A stretch of DNA of 64,000 nucleotides from Granulicella arctica (GCF_013410065.1 NZ_JACCCW010000002.1:1977518-2041517), one strand, 5' to 3'; shown: positions 1 to 10,355, counted from the first letter of the stretch. Program-made: numbers and translations. Notes: a model not told the origin generated them from the letters alone.

Positions 1-8
1 CCCCTATA

Positions 9-548
9 ATGCGCGTCTCGTTCTGTACCCTGCTTTTGTTCGCTCTTCTCGCAGCGCTACCATCAACAGCGCAGACTAGCCCGACTCTTCCTGCCGTTCC
101 CGCAGGCAACTTCCACTTCGATGGCACCTGGGACTGCACCGGCACCTTTCTTCGTAGTGGCAAAACTCACAAGGCCACCTTTACCGGAACCCCTATTCTC
201 GGCAGCACATGGCTAGAGCTGACAGAGCAGGATATCGAGCCCGCAACCGGCTACCTGGCCAAGTACTTGATTGGTTATGACTCGCAGCAGAAGCGTTTGG
301 TGGAATTCGATGCCAACAACTTCGGAGCAGCAATGTACTCCAGCACGGATGGCTGGAAGAACGATGTACTGACCATGACCTCCCCTGTCGCGGACACCCC
401 AAATTCTTACGCAGCCAATCGTTTTCTCTATACCATCACCTCTCCGAAAACCTTCACCGTGGACTGGCAGATCAGCAAAACTTCGACTCTGGTCTGGGTG
501 CCATCCGATCATTTGGAGTGCACGCTCCGATCTACCACCATCCGCTAA
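9..548 (+). CDS. secreted protein of unknown function
   Basis: A 179-residue protein with a clear Sec signal peptide (hydrophobic residues 6-20, likely cleavage after STA). The rest is a compact beta-rich domain with the motif FDGTWDCTGTF near its start. It resembles the DUF1579-like small secreted proteins that measure a bound or sample-like pattern, but I cannot assign a function. A TATAAT hexamer overlaps the ATG, so the promoter must lie outside the window or the hexamer is fortuitous. ftsY follows after 13 bases on the same strand, so the two may be co-transcribed. Confidence 0.75.
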   Translation: MRVSFCTLLLFALLAALPSTAQTSPTLPAVPAGNFHFDGTWDCTGTFLRSGKTHKATFTGTPILGSTWLELTEQDIEPATGYLAKYLIGYDSQQKRLVEFDANNFGAAMYSSTDGWKNDVLTMTSPVADTPNSYAANRFLYTITSPKTFTVDWQISKTSTLVWVPSDHLECTLRSTTIR

Positions 549-561
549 ACTAGAACCATCC

Positions 562-1557
562 ATGGCCTTCAACCTCTTCGGCAAACGCAAACCCGACCAG
601 CCCGCTTCCTCGACTGAACCGCAAGTCTCCCAGCCGGAGCAAAAGATCAGCTTCTTCGACCGCATGAAGCAAGCGGTCACGCGCACCCGCGAGACCCTGA
701 ACGACTCCATCGGCGGCTTCATCGCCCTCACCCGCGAGGTCGACGAAGGCACCCTCACCGACCTCGAACCCATCCTCCTCGCCGCCGACATCGGTGCCGC
801 AACCTCCGCCCAGATCATCGAGAACCTCCGCGAACGAGCTCTCCGCACCGGCATCGAAGGCGGCACCGAGCTCAAACAGCTCCTCAAGGCCGAGCTCAAG
901 CGCATCCTCGACGGCGTAGCGCAGCCGATCCGCCATCCCGACACACCGCCCGAGGTCATCATGATGGTCGGCGTCAACGGCACCGGCAAGACCACAACCA
1001 CCGGCAAGCTTGCCAACCTCTTCAGCCAGCAAGGCCGCACCGTCCTACTTTGCGCTGCCGATACCTTCCGCGCCGCTGCCATCGAGCAGCTCGAGATCTG
1101 GGCGCAGCGCTCCGACACGCCCCTCATCAAGACCAAGCAAGGCGGCGATCCATCCGCCGCACTCTACGACGCCTGCACCGCCGCCAAGGCTCGAGGTACC
1201 CAGATCCTCATCGCCGACACCGCAGGACGCCTCCACACCAAGACCGACCTCATGAAGGAGCTGGACAAGATGCGCCGCACCGCCGAACGCCTCATCCCCG
1301 GCGCGCCGCACCAAACCCTCCTCGTCATGGACGCGACCACCGGCCAGAACGGTCTACAGCAAGCGAGGCTCTTCACCGAAGCCGCCCACGTCACCGGCAT
1401 CGTCCTCACCAAACTCGACGGCACCGCCAAAGGGGGCATCGTGCTTGCCATCGCCACCGAGCTCAAACTCCCCGTCGTCTACGCCGGCATCGGCGAAAAG
1501 ATCGACGATCTCATCCCCTTCGACAGCACCACCTTCATCGACTCGCTCCTCGACTAA
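562..1557 (+). CDS. ftsY: signal recognition particle receptor FtsY
   Basis: FtsY is the SRP-receptor GTPase that docks ribosome-nascent chain complexes at the inner membrane. The 331-residue protein has a short charged N-terminal segment and then the NG domain. The P-loop GVNGTGKTTTTGKLA lies at about residues 138-152, the DTAGR box at about 220 and TKLDGTAKGG near 280, all diagnostic of the SRP GTPase family. The acidic A domain of E. coli FtsY is mostly missing, as in many non-enteric bacteria. No Shine-Dalgarno is visible. A TAAACT hexamer sits 10 bases before the ATG. Confidence 0.97.
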   Translation: MAFNLFGKRKPDQPASSTEPQVSQPEQKISFFDRMKQAVTRTRETLNDSIGGFIALTREVDEGTLTDLEPILLAADIGAATSAQIIENLRERALRTGIEGGTELKQLLKAELKRILDGVAQPIRHPDTPPEVIMMVGVNGTGKTTTTGKLANLFSQQGRTVLLCAADTFRAAAIEQLEIWAQRSDTPLIKTKQGGDPSAALYDACTAAKARGTQILIADTAGRLHTKTDLMKELDKMRRTAERLIPGAPHQTLLVMDATTGQNGLQQARLFTEAAHVTGIVLTKLDGTAKGGIVLAIATELKLPVVYAGIGEKIDDLIPFDSTTFIDSLLD

Positions 1558-1703
1558 CCCGGCTTTACTGCTTGATCAAGGCAATGACGATTTGATATTC
1601 GGCAAGAGGAGGAGATCTCGAAATCAGACGGAGTTTCATGATCACTAACCCGCTTGATTTACTTTGATCCTCATCCTCACCCTATGATCTATAATTTGCG
1701 ACC

Positions 1704-2384
1704 ATGTCGCATTTAGAGAAGAATGACGCAGTGTCTCAGCCGGAAGAAGGACGGGCTCCGACATGGTTCAACGCCATCGCACTGTTGGTCTCGCTTTCAG
1801 CCGGGGCTGTCGTGTTTCTCCCTTTCGCGTTTGACACATCCCCCTGGGACGCTGTGACGCTAAGGGTTCCAGGCAATCAGGGCAACTGGTGGCACGCCCT
1901 CGTCGGCGCGCCATTCTTTCTGGCATTTCCGATGATCTGGCTCCGCCTGCGCTCGCTGTTTTCAAGACGGCTGTCCACCCCCAAGGGAAGACGCGCAATC
2001 TGGATCGTGGTGGGACTTTCGATTCTCGGAACTATCTTGGTGGAGCTGCCATTCTTGTTCCACCTCGCTGGAACGAGCGAATGGCAACGCCTGTTGGTCC
2101 TCTGCCTGGGCTTCGGTATCGTACTCGCAAGTGCTGCACTTTTATTCCTGCGACGCCACGCGGTGCCTCCAACCAACGCCTGCCTCGTTGGTCTCAACAC
2201 CGCCTATCTGGCCAATGCAACACTGTGCCTGGTCGTTTATAGCGGGGCGAGCGGGAATATCCGTTCAAGATCCGGCTGGCTGGTGGGGATGATTGTCGTG
2301 TGGCCCCTTGTATTGGAACTTATTTGGATCTTCATCCAGGCTTTTAGAAAACAGCCCCCGCTAAACAATTCCCCCGCCCTTTAA
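1704..2384 (+). CDS. polytopic membrane protein of unknown function
   Basis: A 226-residue protein with about six hydrophobic segments and short basic loops (for example RRLSTPKGRR). I recognise no family. The ATG lies 8 bases after a perfect TATAAT (1690-1695) with no Shine-Dalgarno, so it may be translated from a leaderless mRNA. Its end is close to the convergent carotenoid gene. Confidence 0.7.
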   Translation: MSHLEKNDAVSQPEEGRAPTWFNAIALLVSLSAGAVVFLPFAFDTSPWDAVTLRVPGNQGNWWHALVGAPFFLAFPMIWLRLRSLFSRRLSTPKGRRAIWIVVGLSILGTILVELPFLFHLAGTSEWQRLLVLCLGFGIVLASAALLFLRRHAVPPTNACLVGLNTAYLANATLCLVVYSGASGNIRSRSGWLVGMIVVWPLVLELIWIFIQAFRKQPPLNNSPAL

Positions 2385-2393
2385 CCAACACCA

Positions 2394-3248
2394 CTACCCA
2401 TCCTTGAGCCTGATCCACGCCAGAGCTGCAAACGGCATCATGACAAAGAGCGAGATAAGAACACACGCTCCAACAATATCCGAGCTCATCCACTGTTTGC
2501 CCGAAGCATCTGAGATCGCATACGAAGCCCTCGGAACTGCCAACAGCAGATTACCGACGGCTGACACTCCATAGAAGAGAACCGGAAGCCTCCAGTGCAA
2601 CGAAACCCTTACAGGTTGAGGCGCTGGCCGATCCCGTAAAAAGGCAGCGAACAGCAGATAAAAAACGACCACCGTCAGGTACCACCCAAGAAAATTACTG
2701 ACTGGAACCCCAAAATACGCGCCGCCATCTCTCCATATCCATGCATGACGTATGGTCGCCCAAACCTGATCCATAGCCAGGTCCCAGGCAACCATGATGA
2801 AGCTCGCGATGATAGGCGCCGTAACAGTGCGGCTACCGGAAAGAGCCGTGCTCGTATAGCCAAGAATCAATAGTGCGAGAACCCACGAGACATAACCCAT
2901 CCCGACGTAGGCCAACGCAAGCAGAACCGGAAGCTGGAACAGCTTAGGACCCATTAAGTCGGTGAAGAAGTAATGCCCGAACGGAAAACCAGTCCGAAGG
3001 CTGATGCTTTCGAAGGCGCTACTCACCCCAAGACAGAGGCCCATGAAGACGAGAATGCCCTTGAGACGGTACGTGATCCAACCATGAACAAGAGCAAACG
3101 CAGCTGCCGGAACCACATGCAGCGCCACAATCGCCAGCATCGGGACCGTCCCCACACCAAGCTGGAGAAACCGTGCCACCGCATACAGCAGCAACAGGCT
3201 CCAGAGTAAGAGATACACCATCGGCCTATCCACAGAGTCTTCTTGCAT
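2394..3248 (-). CDS. CruF-like carotenoid biosynthesis membrane protein (DUF422)
   Basis: A 284-residue polytopic membrane protein. The segments FGHYFFTDLMGPKL, VAWDLAMDQVWA and YFGVPVSNFLGWYLT match the DUF422/CruF family, whose characterised members are carotenoid 1',2'-hydratases. By family membership it is probably involved in carotenoid end-group modification, but no other carotenoid gene is in the window. I chose the ATG at 3248. On the minus strand a TACAAT hexamer ends 7 bases upstream of it, while the ATG 24 bases earlier lies on the far side of that hexamer. Confidence 0.85.
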   Translation of the reverse strand: MQEDSVDRPMVYLLLWSLLLLYAVARFLQLGVGTVPMLAIVALHVVPAAAFALVHGWITYRLKGILVFMGLCLGVSSAFESISLRTGFPFGHYFFTDLMGPKLFQLPVLLALAYVGMGYVSWVLALLILGYTSTALSGSRTVTAPIIASFIMVAWDLAMDQVWATIRHAWIWRDGGAYFGVPVSNFLGWYLTVVVFYLLFAAFLRDRPAPQPVRVSLHWRLPVLFYGVSAVGNLLLAVPRASYAISDASGKQWMSSDIVGACVLISLFVMMPFAALAWIRLKDG

Positions 3249-3307
3249 GCCGACAATTGTAGCTGCCAGCACACACGCCCTGCTTCATAGGCGATTCAGA
3301 TAAAGCG

Positions 3308-4492
3308 ATGAACAAAACAGCAGCTATCCTGTTCAAGAGCATGCCTCCGCATCCACAAGACGAGTTCTACATGCAGCAAGCCCTAGCGCTAGCCGCTGCT
3401 ACAACCGCGCTCGCCTCGCCGAACCCACAGGTCGGCTGCGTCCTCGTCTATAACGGAGAGGTCATCGGCGAAGGCGCCCATCTCTACGAGCATCGTGACC
3501 ACGCTGAAATCGTCGCCCTCAAAGACGCCGCCGCACGCAGCCACAGCATCGCCGGAGCCACCGCTTACGTCACCCTCGAACCCTGTAGCCATCACGGCCG
3601 CACCGGTCCCTGCGCCGACGCTCTCATCACCGCGAAGGTCGCCCGCGTTGTCGTCGCCACCCATGACCCGAATCCGCAGGTCAGCGGACGAGGCATCGCA
3701 AAACTCCGCGCCGCGGGCATCGATGTCACCATCGGCATCTGCGAGCAGCCCGCTCGCGACCTCATCGAAGCCTTCGCCCATTTCATTCGTCACCGCACCC
3801 CGTTCGTCACCCTCAAGGCGGCACTCTCGGTTGATGGCAAGCTCGCGCCGCCACCTGCACACCGCTTCCCCAATCAACCTTTCTGGCTCACCGGTCCAGC
3901 CGCGCGAGAAGAGGTCCAGCAACTCCGCCACGACGCCGACGCCATCCTCACCGGTATCGGCACCGTTCTCGCCGACGATCCCGCCCTCACCGACCGGACG
4001 AAGCTGCCGCGACGACGCCCACTCCTCCGCGTCATCCTCGACACACACCTTCGCATGCCGCTCAACTCTCAGCTCGTCCGCGGCGTCGAAAGCGACCTCC
4101 TCATCCTCTGCGGCACCACCGCCTCAACCACCCGCATCGCCGCTCTTGAAGCAGCAGGCGTCGAGGTCGAAACCATCCCCGATCACGCCGGGCATCTCAG
4201 CCTCCGCGTCGCCCTTGCCACGCTTGCCGAGCGCAACATCCTCAGCCTCCTGCTCGAGTGCGGCTCACACCTCAACGGAGCCTTCCTCGCGCAACACCTC
4301 GTCGACAAGGCCATCCTCTTCTACGCCGAAACCGAGCTCGGCAACAGCGCCATCCCGTTCGCGCAAGGCATCCCTTCCCCGTTCCTCTTCGAGCAGTCCC
4401 TGCGCCGCATCACCCGCACCAGCTTCGGTCCCCTCGAGCGACAGGACGCCTGCGTCACCGGCTACCTGCGCGATCCTTGGGCAATCCGGTAA
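3308..4492 (+). CDS. ribD: bifunctional riboflavin deaminase/reductase RibD
   Basis: RibD does the second and third steps of riboflavin synthesis: deamination of the pyrimidine and NADPH-dependent reduction of the ribosyl side chain. The N-terminal deaminase domain has the zinc motif HAEIVAL and PCSHHGRTGPC. The C-terminal reductase domain begins near FVTLKAALSVDGK and includes LTGIGTVLADDP. The ATG at 3341 (MPPHPQDEFYMQQ) would be a more usual RibD N-terminus than 3308, because the first 11 residues look non-conserved. ribE follows after 9 bases, so they form an operon. Confidence 0.95.
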   Translation: MNKTAAILFKSMPPHPQDEFYMQQALALAAATTALASPNPQVGCVLVYNGEVIGEGAHLYEHRDHAEIVALKDAAARSHSIAGATAYVTLEPCSHHGRTGPCADALITAKVARVVVATHDPNPQVSGRGIAKLRAAGIDVTIGICEQPARDLIEAFAHFIRHRTPFVTLKAALSVDGKLAPPPAHRFPNQPFWLTGPAAREEVQQLRHDADAILTGIGTVLADDPALTDRTKLPRRRPLLRVILDTHLRMPLNSQLVRGVESDLLILCGTTASTTRIAALEAAGVEVETIPDHAGHLSLRVALATLAERNILSLLLECGSHLNGAFLAQHLVDKAILFYAETELGNSAIPFAQGIPSPFLFEQSLRRITRTSFGPLERQDACVTGYLRDPWAIR

Positions 4493-4501
4493 TCTGAAAG
4501 C

Positions 4502-5152
4502 ATGTTCACCGGCCTGATCGAAACCACCGGCACTCTTCTTTCGCTCACTCCGAGCGAAGGCGCCACGCGCATCACCATCGCCGCACCTACACTCGTGAAG
4601 CGCCTGCGCCTCGGCGACAGCATCGCCGTCAGCGGCGTCTGTCTCACCGCGCTCGACATCCAACCCGATCGCTTCTCTGCCGACCTCGCCGCTGAGACGC
4701 TCGCCCGCACCACGCTCGGCCACCTCCGCGCAGGCACAACCGTCAACCTCGAACTGCCCACGCCCGCAGGCTCTCCGCTCGGCGGCCATGTCGTGCAAGG
4801 CCACGTCGACGGAACAGCAAAGCTGCTCGCACTCGACCCCATCACATCGGCCGCCCCAGAGACGGACTGGCGACTCCGCCTCGAACTCCCCGACGCACTC
4901 ACCCGCTACGTCGTCTCGCAGGGTTCGATCACCGTCGAAGGCATCTCGCTCACCGTCGCCGCGCTCCACGGCAACCTCGTCGAGATCGCCATCATCCCCC
5001 ACACCTACGCTGCAACCAGCCTGCGCACGCTCAAGCCCGGCGCACTCGTCAACATCGAGACCGACGTCCTAGCCCGCTACGCCGAGCAGCAGCACAAAAA
5101 GCCCGAAGGCTTCACCCTCACCGAGCAGTACCTCATCGCCAACGGCTACTAA
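4502..5152 (+). CDS. ribE: riboflavin synthase alpha subunit
   Basis: Riboflavin synthase condenses two 6,7-dimethyl-8-ribityllumazine molecules. The 216-residue protein begins with the signature MFTGLIE and has two lumazine-binding repeats, with SGVCLTAL and GGHVVQGHVDGTA in the first and VEGISLTV in the second. It follows ribD by 9 bases. A strong hairpin begins 2 bases after its stop. No FMN riboswitch is visible upstream of ribD. Confidence 0.96.
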   Translation: MFTGLIETTGTLLSLTPSEGATRITIAAPTLVKRLRLGDSIAVSGVCLTALDIQPDRFSADLAAETLARTTLGHLRAGTTVNLELPTPAGSPLGGHVVQGHVDGTAKLLALDPITSAAPETDWRLRLELPDALTRYVVSQGSITVEGISLTVAALHGNLVEIAIIPHTYAATSLRTLKPGALVNIETDVLARYAEQQHKKPEGFTLTEQYLIANGY

Positions 5153-5153
5153 C

Positions 5154-5202
5154 GCAAAATTGAGAGCCCCGGAATCATTCGGGGCTCTCAATTTTGCTTT
5201 TG
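5154..5202. terminator. bidirectional intrinsic terminator between ribE and rho
   Basis: A perfect 18-bp stem (5154-5171 with 5180-5197) and an 8-base loop. The stem has A-rich and T-rich ends, so it can act for ribE on the plus strand and for rho, which ends at 5235 on the minus strand. Confidence 0.9.
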
Positions 5203-5234
5203 CGCCGAAGGCGCCTATCGCCGTGCGCGTAGCA

Positions 5235-6485
5235 CTACAGTGAGCCCATAGTGTGCAGGAACTCCTGGTTGTTGCGCGTCTTGGCCAGCTTGTCCGTCAG
5301 CAACTCCATGGCTTCGACCGGCGACAGCGGATTCAGCACCTTGCGCAGAATCCACGTCCTCTGAAGATCTTCCTTCGGAATCAGCAGCTCTTCCTTACGC
5401 GTACCCGAACGCTGAATATCGATCGCCGGGAAGACACGCTTGTCGACCAGCTTGCGGTCAAGGATTACCTCCATGTTGCCCGTTCCCTTGAACTCCTCGA
5501 AGATGACCTCGTCCATGCGCGAGCCGGTATCGACCAGCGCGGTCGCAATGATCGTCAGCGATCCACCCTCTTCGATGTTACGTGCCGCACCAAAGAACCG
5601 CTTCGGACGCTGTAGCGCATTCGAGTCCACACCGCCCGAGAGCACCTTGCCCGACGGCGGAACGATCGTGTTGTACGCACGCGCCAGACGCGTAATTGAA
5701 TCCAGCAGGATGACTACATCGCGCTTGTGCTCCACAAGGCGCTTGGCCTTCTCAATCACCATCTCGGCAACCTGCACGTGACGCGCTGCGGGCTCGTCGA
5801 AGGTAGAAGAGATCACCTCACCCTTGACGCTACGCTGCATGTCGGTAACTTCTTCCGGACGCTCGTCGATCAGCAGGACGATCAGCACAACCTCAGGATG
5901 GTTCGCCGTAATGCTGTTCGCGATCGATTGCAGCAGCATGGTCTTACCGGTGCGCGGCGGAGCGACGATCAGCCCACGCTGGCCCTTCCCTACGGGCGTC
6001 AACAGGTCCATCACGCGGCCACTGATATGCTCGCGGACGGTCTCCATCTTCACCCGCTCCTGCGCGTAGAGCGGCGTCAGGTTGTCGAACAGAATCTTGT
6101 TGCGCGTCTCCTCGGGGCTCTCGAAGTTGATCGCCTCGATCTTGACCAGCGCGAAGTACTTCTCGCCCTCATGCGGAGGCCGCACATTGCCGCTGATCGT
6201 GTCGCCAGTCTTCAGGTCGAACTTGCGGATCTGCGACGGCGAAACATAGATGTCATCCGGGCCGGGAAGATAGTTGTAGTCCGGCGAGCGGAGGAAGCCG
6301 TAGCCGTCGGGCAGGATCTCGAGGACGCCCTCGGCGAAGATGTGTCCTTCTTTTTCGCTCTGCGCTTGCAGAATCTTGAAGATGAGGTCTTGCTTGCGGA
6401 GGCCGCTGGTCCCGGCAATGTCGAGGCCGCGGGCAAGTTTGCTCAGCTCCGCAATGTTGTGCTCTTTCAATTCAGAAATTGTCAT
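5235..6485 (-). CDS. rho: transcription termination factor Rho
   Basis: Rho is the hexameric RNA-dependent ATPase that ends transcription. The 416-residue protein has an N-terminal Rho_N helical domain ([18 protein letters not shown]), a cold-shock-like RNA-binding domain with [22 protein letters not shown] cut across about residues 60-85, a P-loop APPRTGKT, the Walker B region [15 protein letters not shown] and the Q-loop. The length is typical, with no inserted region. It lies 183 bases downstream of rpoZ on the same strand. Confidence 0.97.
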   Translation of the reverse strand: MTISELKEHNIAELSKLARGLDIAGTSGLRKQDLIFKILQAQSEKEGHIFAEGVLEILPDGYGFLRSPDYNYLPGPDDIYVSPSQIRKFDLKTGDTISGNVRPPHEGEKYFALVKIEAINFESPEETRNKILFDNLTPLYAQERVKMETVREHISGRVMDLLTPVGKGQRGLIVAPPRTGKTMLLQSIANSITANHPEVVLIVLLIDERPEEVTDMQRSVKGEVISSTFDEPAARHVQVAEMVIEKAKRLVEHKRDVVILLDSITRLARAYNTIVPPSGKVLSGGVDSNALQRPKRFFGAARNIEEGGSLTIIATALVDTGSRMDEVIFEEFKGTGNMEVILDRKLVDKRVFPAIDIQRSGTRKEELLIPKEDLQRTWILRKVLNPLSPVEAMELLTDKLAKTRNNQEFLHTMGSL

Positions 6486-6668
6486 GGTTTACCTGGAAGT
6501 TTTTTGAGAGGAGGGATGTTTGGAACAGAGGCGGGATCTGCTTGACGAGGGGGTCGTGCGGAAGGCCGAAGCTCGGTGAATATTCAGTTGCAGATTGGAA
6601 ATGGAATAGTGAAGTGTGTGAAATGAAATATATAAAAAACAGGAAATTAAGGCAGAACCTGCCGCGCG

Positions 6669-6890
6669 TTACGCTGCGCGGCGTTCCTGCAATTGTACCT
6701 TCTCGACGACCGCTTCGGAAGCCTCGTCCATCGGGACGGTATCCTTGAAGCGATCCAGAACCTCGTTGGTCGTATCCTGCAAGCGGGTGTTCGGCTTGTG
6801 CAGCTTGCGAGTCGCCTTCGAAGCCAACTGACAAAGCTGGTAGCGATTCGTTACGTGGGTGAGTGCACCAAAAATCAGATCTGAGCGCAT
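6669..6890 (-). CDS. rpoZ: RNA polymerase omega subunit
   Basis: A 73-residue protein with the omega-subunit core NRYQLCQLASKATRKL followed by NTRLQDTTNEVL, close to the acidobacterial type of RpoZ. Omega helps fold and assemble beta-prime. On the minus strand AAGGAG lies about 6 bases before the ATG, so the start is firm. The usual neighbours gmk and spoT are absent. Here it precedes rho. Confidence 0.88.
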   Translation of the reverse strand: MRSDLIFGALTHVTNRYQLCQLASKATRKLHKPNTRLQDTTNEVLDRFKDTVPMDEASEAVVEKVQLQERRAA

Positions 6891-7305
6891 AAATATCTCC
6901 TTTTCATCCTCGGGGGCAGCGTTGTCATGCAGCGCATACCTTCAAATATCAGCAGTTACGTGCGGCGTTCGACGATCAACGATACTCCTGCCGTCTCCCT
7001 GTTGATTAGACGCAATAGATAGCGGGGGGACTCCAATTCCAGTTCAGAATGCGAAGGAAGGTACATTTATTCCTTGAACCTCGCATATTCCATTCGATAA
7101 ATAGGATTCTTAGCGAACAGTAATGGATGAACGGAAAGGCAGCAGTTCCTGCTTTCTGTCGCCAAAGCCAACCCAGCTATATCTGACCGGCTGTGTAACC
7201 TTGACCTATTGGAAAGTAAACTGTCTGCCAGCCAAGGTCAATACTTATTTTGGGAGGTTTCGCAGAAAATTTCTTCCAGAAACGGAATTCTGTCGAAACT
7301 GCGTA
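6891..7305. other. intergenic region between rpoZ and comM
   Basis: A 415-base gene-free stretch that is AT-richer than its surroundings. The plus-strand reading frame across it runs into the antisense of comM and has no recognisable protein. It must hold the rpoZ promoter on the minus strand, though I see no clear -35/-10 pair. Around 7070 and between 7200 and 7250 there are short inverted repeats (AAGGAA/TTCCTT and TTGACCT/AGGTCAA) of unknown meaning. Confidence 0.5.
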
Positions 7306-8898
7306 TCAGGACCAATAACTCCGGTCCAAAGTCCGGTACTGAATCGCCTCCGCGATGTGCTTGACTTCAATCCCCTGTGCACCCTCAATATCGGCTATCG
7401 TCCGCGCTACCTTCAAGATACGGTCATGAGCCCGTGCGCTGAGCCCCTGTTGCTGCATCGCCCGTTCAAGCAGGCGCTCCGCATCCGACGCCAGCTCACA
7501 GTACATCCGTATCTGCTGGGTACTCATCTGGGCATTCGCGAAAACCGGCCGCGACGCCGCCCTCGGCGTCCCCTTGGTCCTCTCCGCCGCTGCGGCGAAA
7601 CGCTCCTGCTGACGCTCCCGCGCAGCCAGCACCCGTCCACGAATCTCCGCCGACCCCTCCGAGGCTGACCCGCCACGTAACTCCTTATACTGCACCGCCG
7701 GAACCTCAATATGAATGTCGATCCGGTCCAGCAACGGCCCCGAAACCTTGCTCACATACCGCTGAATCATCGGCGGCGTGCACATACACTCCCGGCTCTT
7801 GTCGTTGAAGTACCCGCAAGGACAAGGGTTCATCGCCGCCGCCAGCATAAAACGTGCCGGAAAGCTCAGACTCATCGCCGCCCGTGCAATCGTTACCATC
7901 CCGTCCTCCAGCGGTTGCCGGAGCACCTCCAGCACATTCCGCGGAAACTCCGGCAGCTCATCCAGAAACAGCAGCCCGTTGTGCGCCAGCGAGACCTCGC
8001 CCGGCCGCGGCACCGCCCCGCCTCCAATTAGCCCCGCGTCCGAGATCGTATGGTGCGGCGAGCGAAACGGCCGATGCGTCACCAGCCCCTGCTCCGCGTC
8101 CAACACCCCGGCGACCGAGTGAATCTTCGTCGTCTCCAGAGCCTCTTCAAACCGCAGAGGAGCCAGAATCGACGGCAGCCGCTTCGCCAGCATCGTCTTC
8201 CCCGAGCCCGGCGGCCCGATCATCAGAATGTTGTGCCCACCCGCCGCCGCAACCTCGAGCGCCCGCTTCGCCACCTGCTGCCCGCGCACATCCTTGAAGT
8301 CAAACGGAAAGTGCTGCATTTCGCCCAGCAGTTCGTTCGTCTCCACCTTCAACGGAGTCGCCTTCAACGCGCCAAGGGACGCCGAGTTCAACAGCTCTCG
8401 CACCTCCAACAGACTCTTCACCGGATACACGTTCACCCCGGCCACCACCGCCGCCTCCCGAGCATTGCTCGCCGGAATAATAAGGTTCGGAATCCCCTTC
8501 GCCCGCGCTGCAACCGCTATCGGCAGCATCCCCTGCACCGCCCGCAGAGCCCCATCGAGACCCAGCTCACCCACCAGCAGAAAGTCTTCTAGCTCTTTGT
8601 TATGCAGAGCCCCATACGCGCCAAGTATCCCGATCGCAATCGGCAGATCGAACCCCGACCCTTCCTTCTTCAGGTCGGCCGGTGCCAGATTGATCGTGAT
8701 CCGCGTCGGCGGCATGTCGAAGCCGGAGTTCTTGATCGCCGACCGCACCCGGTCGCGACTCTCGCGGACCGCCGCATCTGGCAGACCCACTGTGTGAAAC
8801 TCCTCCTGAGTCAGCTTGATCCCGGAGTAGTCAACTTCGACGTCGATGATGTGCGCGTCGATCCCATAGACAGCAGCGCTACGAACTTTAAAGAGCAT
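7306..8898 (-). CDS. comM: YifB/ComM-family Mg chelatase-like AAA+ ATPase
   Basis: A 530-residue protein with the ComM layout: an N-terminal ChlI-like Lon-protease fold domain (residues 1-170), an AAA+ module with Walker [17 protein letters not shown] and Walker [11 protein letters not shown], and a C-terminal Mg_chelatase_C domain. It contains the Cys motif [10 protein letters not shown]. ComM is a hexameric helicase that promotes branch migration during natural transformation in Vibrio and Acinetobacter. That function is inferred from the family. There is no adjacent competence gene. Confidence 0.93.
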   Translation of the reverse strand: MLFKVRSAAVYGIDAHIIDVEVDYSGIKLTQEEFHTVGLPDAAVRESRDRVRSAIKNSGFDMPPTRITINLAPADLKKEGSGFDLPIAIGILGAYGALHNKELEDFLLVGELGLDGALRAVQGMLPIAVAARAKGIPNLIIPASNAREAAVVAGVNVYPVKSLLEVRELLNSASLGALKATPLKVETNELLGEMQHFPFDFKDVRGQQVAKRALEVAAAGGHNILMIGPPGSGKTMLAKRLPSILAPLRFEEALETTKIHSVAGVLDAEQGLVTHRPFRSPHHTISDAGLIGGGAVPRPGEVSLAHNGLLFLDELPEFPRNVLEVLRQPLEDGMVTIARAAMSLSFPARFMLAAAMNPCPCGYFNDKSRECMCTPPMIQRYVSKVSGPLLDRIDIHIEVPAVQYKELRGGSASEGSAEIRGRVLAARERQQERFAAAAERTKGTPRAASRPVFANAQMSTQQIRMYCELASDAERLLERAMQQQGLSARAHDRILKVARTIADIEGAQGIEVKHIAEAIQYRTLDRSYWS

Positions 8899-9000
8899 GT
8901 GTTGGCCTGATGAAGCGATGAGGCAGTAGAGTTCCGCAAGTGTAGCATTACACTCGCACAGGAATAAGTAGCAGGACCTCTCTCACAACGGAGCATCACC

Positions 9001-9945
9001 ATGAAACGTACCACCCTCTTGCCGCACCTACGATCGAGCCTAGCCGCCGGACTCTGTGTCGCTCTGCTCGCCCTGTCTTCTTCATCAGCCTTTGCACAGG
9101 ACACCAGCAAGACCACAACCTCCGACGACTCCGACACACCAGCCCCAACCTTCGACCCACTTCACTCCACAGCCGCGCAGGATTCACAGCAGGCATGGTC
9201 GATGCTCACCGATGCAGTCAACGACCCCAAGCATCCCGACCTACGCATTGAGGGACTAGCCGCGCTCGGCACCATGGGCAACAACCTACGAGCCACTACC
9301 ATGATCGTCGCCGCCATGAAGGACACGGATGTTGACGTCCGCACCGCTGCCGTCCTCGCTGCCGGTCAGACGAAGAATCGCAGCCTCACCACAAACCTTC
9401 GCAATATGCTCGACGACAAGGAGCCGCAAGTCGCCTTCTCCGCCGCCATCACGCTCTCGAAGATGGGCGACCGATCCGGAGAGGACATCCTCATAGCCGT
9501 CGTCGATGGCGACCGCAAAGCCAACGCAAGCCTGGTGAACGGCACCATGCACACCGTCAACAAGGATCTCCACAACCCCACCTCTCTCGCCAAGATGGGT
9601 GCGCTCCAGGGAGCCTCCATGCTGCTCGGCCCCTTCGGCTTCGGCATCACCGCATACGAATACATGCGTAAGAACGGCGGCGAAAGCTCCCGCGTCACCG
9701 CTATCGAAGAGCTCTCCAAGATAAGGACCGAGCCCATCCGCAAAGAGTTCGTCGCCGCACTCGACGACAAAGACCCTGGCGTGCGCGCCGCCGCAGCCAA
9801 GGCCCTCGGCGAATACCACGACAAGCCCACAGCCGCCGCACTGCTCAACCTCTTCTCCGACTCCAAGCCCCCCGTCCGGCTCACCGCCGCCGCAGCATAT
9901 CTCCGCAGCACTGGACAATCGACACTGAGAGCCAACAAAAAGTAG
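9001..9945 (+). CDS. exported HEAT-repeat protein
   Basis: A 314-residue protein with a signal peptide (hydrophobic residues 15-30, cleavage near AFA) and an acidic, Thr-rich linker. It has two HEAT/PBS-type blocks. One, at about residues 60-160, contains DVDVRTAAVLAAGQ and EPQVAFSAAITLSKMG. The other, at about 240-300, contains DPGVRAAAAKALGEY and PVRLTAAAAYL. A middle segment near 205 is hydrophobic and Gly-rich and could be membrane-associated. HEAT repeats are protein-binding scaffolds and the partner is unknown. ACGGAG 7 bases before the ATG supports the start. Confidence 0.82.
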   Translation: MKRTTLLPHLRSSLAAGLCVALLALSSSSAFAQDTSKTTTSDDSDTPAPTFDPLHSTAAQDSQQAWSMLTDAVNDPKHPDLRIEGLAALGTMGNNLRATTMIVAAMKDTDVDVRTAAVLAAGQTKNRSLTTNLRNMLDDKEPQVAFSAAITLSKMGDRSGEDILIAVVDGDRKANASLVNGTMHTVNKDLHNPTSLAKMGALQGASMLLGPFGFGITAYEYMRKNGGESSRVTAIEELSKIRTEPIRKEFVAALDDKDPGVRAAAAKALGEYHDKPTAAALLNLFSDSKPPVRLTAAAAYLRSTGQSTLRANKK

Positions 9946-9967
9946 CTCCCCTCACAGGGGTCAACCC

Positions 9968-10336
9968 ATGCCCACAACCGCCGCTGTATTTCGCAAACTC
10001 GCCCTCAGCCTTCCCGGAGCCGTCGAAAGCTCACACATGGGACACCCCGACTTCCGCCTGAACAACCGCATCTTCGCCACACTCTCCGCGCAGGCAAAGG
10101 GCTGCGGGATGGTCAAGCTCACACCCGAGCAGCAGAGCGCCTTCACTGTCGATCTCCCCGAGGTCTTCGAGCCCGTTCCCGGAGGATGGGGCCGCGGCGG
10201 CGCGACCCTCATGCATCTCAACGCCGTCAGCCCCGACATCCTGCTCGGCGCACTCACCACCGCCTATCGCAATCTCGAAGCAAAGCAGGCCGCCGCCAAA
10301 CACAAACGCACAACGCCTGCCCGAAAGACGATCTAA
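9968..10336 (+). CDS. MmcQ/YjbR-family protein
   Basis: A 122-residue protein with the MmcQ/YjbR features: an N-terminal helix FRKLALSLPGAVESSHMGHPDFR, split at the SHMGHPDFR motif, and the central strand-turn KIFATL-like RIFATLSAQAKGCGMVKL. Family members have a CyaY-like fold and are often called DNA-binding proteins, but their molecular role is not settled. It lies 22 bases after the HEAT-repeat gene and 19 bases before sdaA, so the three may share a transcript. The basic C-terminal tail is KHKRTTPARKTI. Confidence 0.85.
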   Translation: MPTTAAVFRKLALSLPGAVESSHMGHPDFRLNNRIFATLSAQAKGCGMVKLTPEQQSAFTVDLPEVFEPVPGGWGRGGATLMHLNAVSPDILLGALTTAYRNLEAKQAAAKHKRTTPARKTI

Positions 10337-10355
10337 CCCCTACAATCGAGTTGTC

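Noticed and set aside
3249..3307. FMN riboswitch upstream of ribD
   Set aside because: The gap before ribD is only about 60 bases and holds no RFN-like structure.
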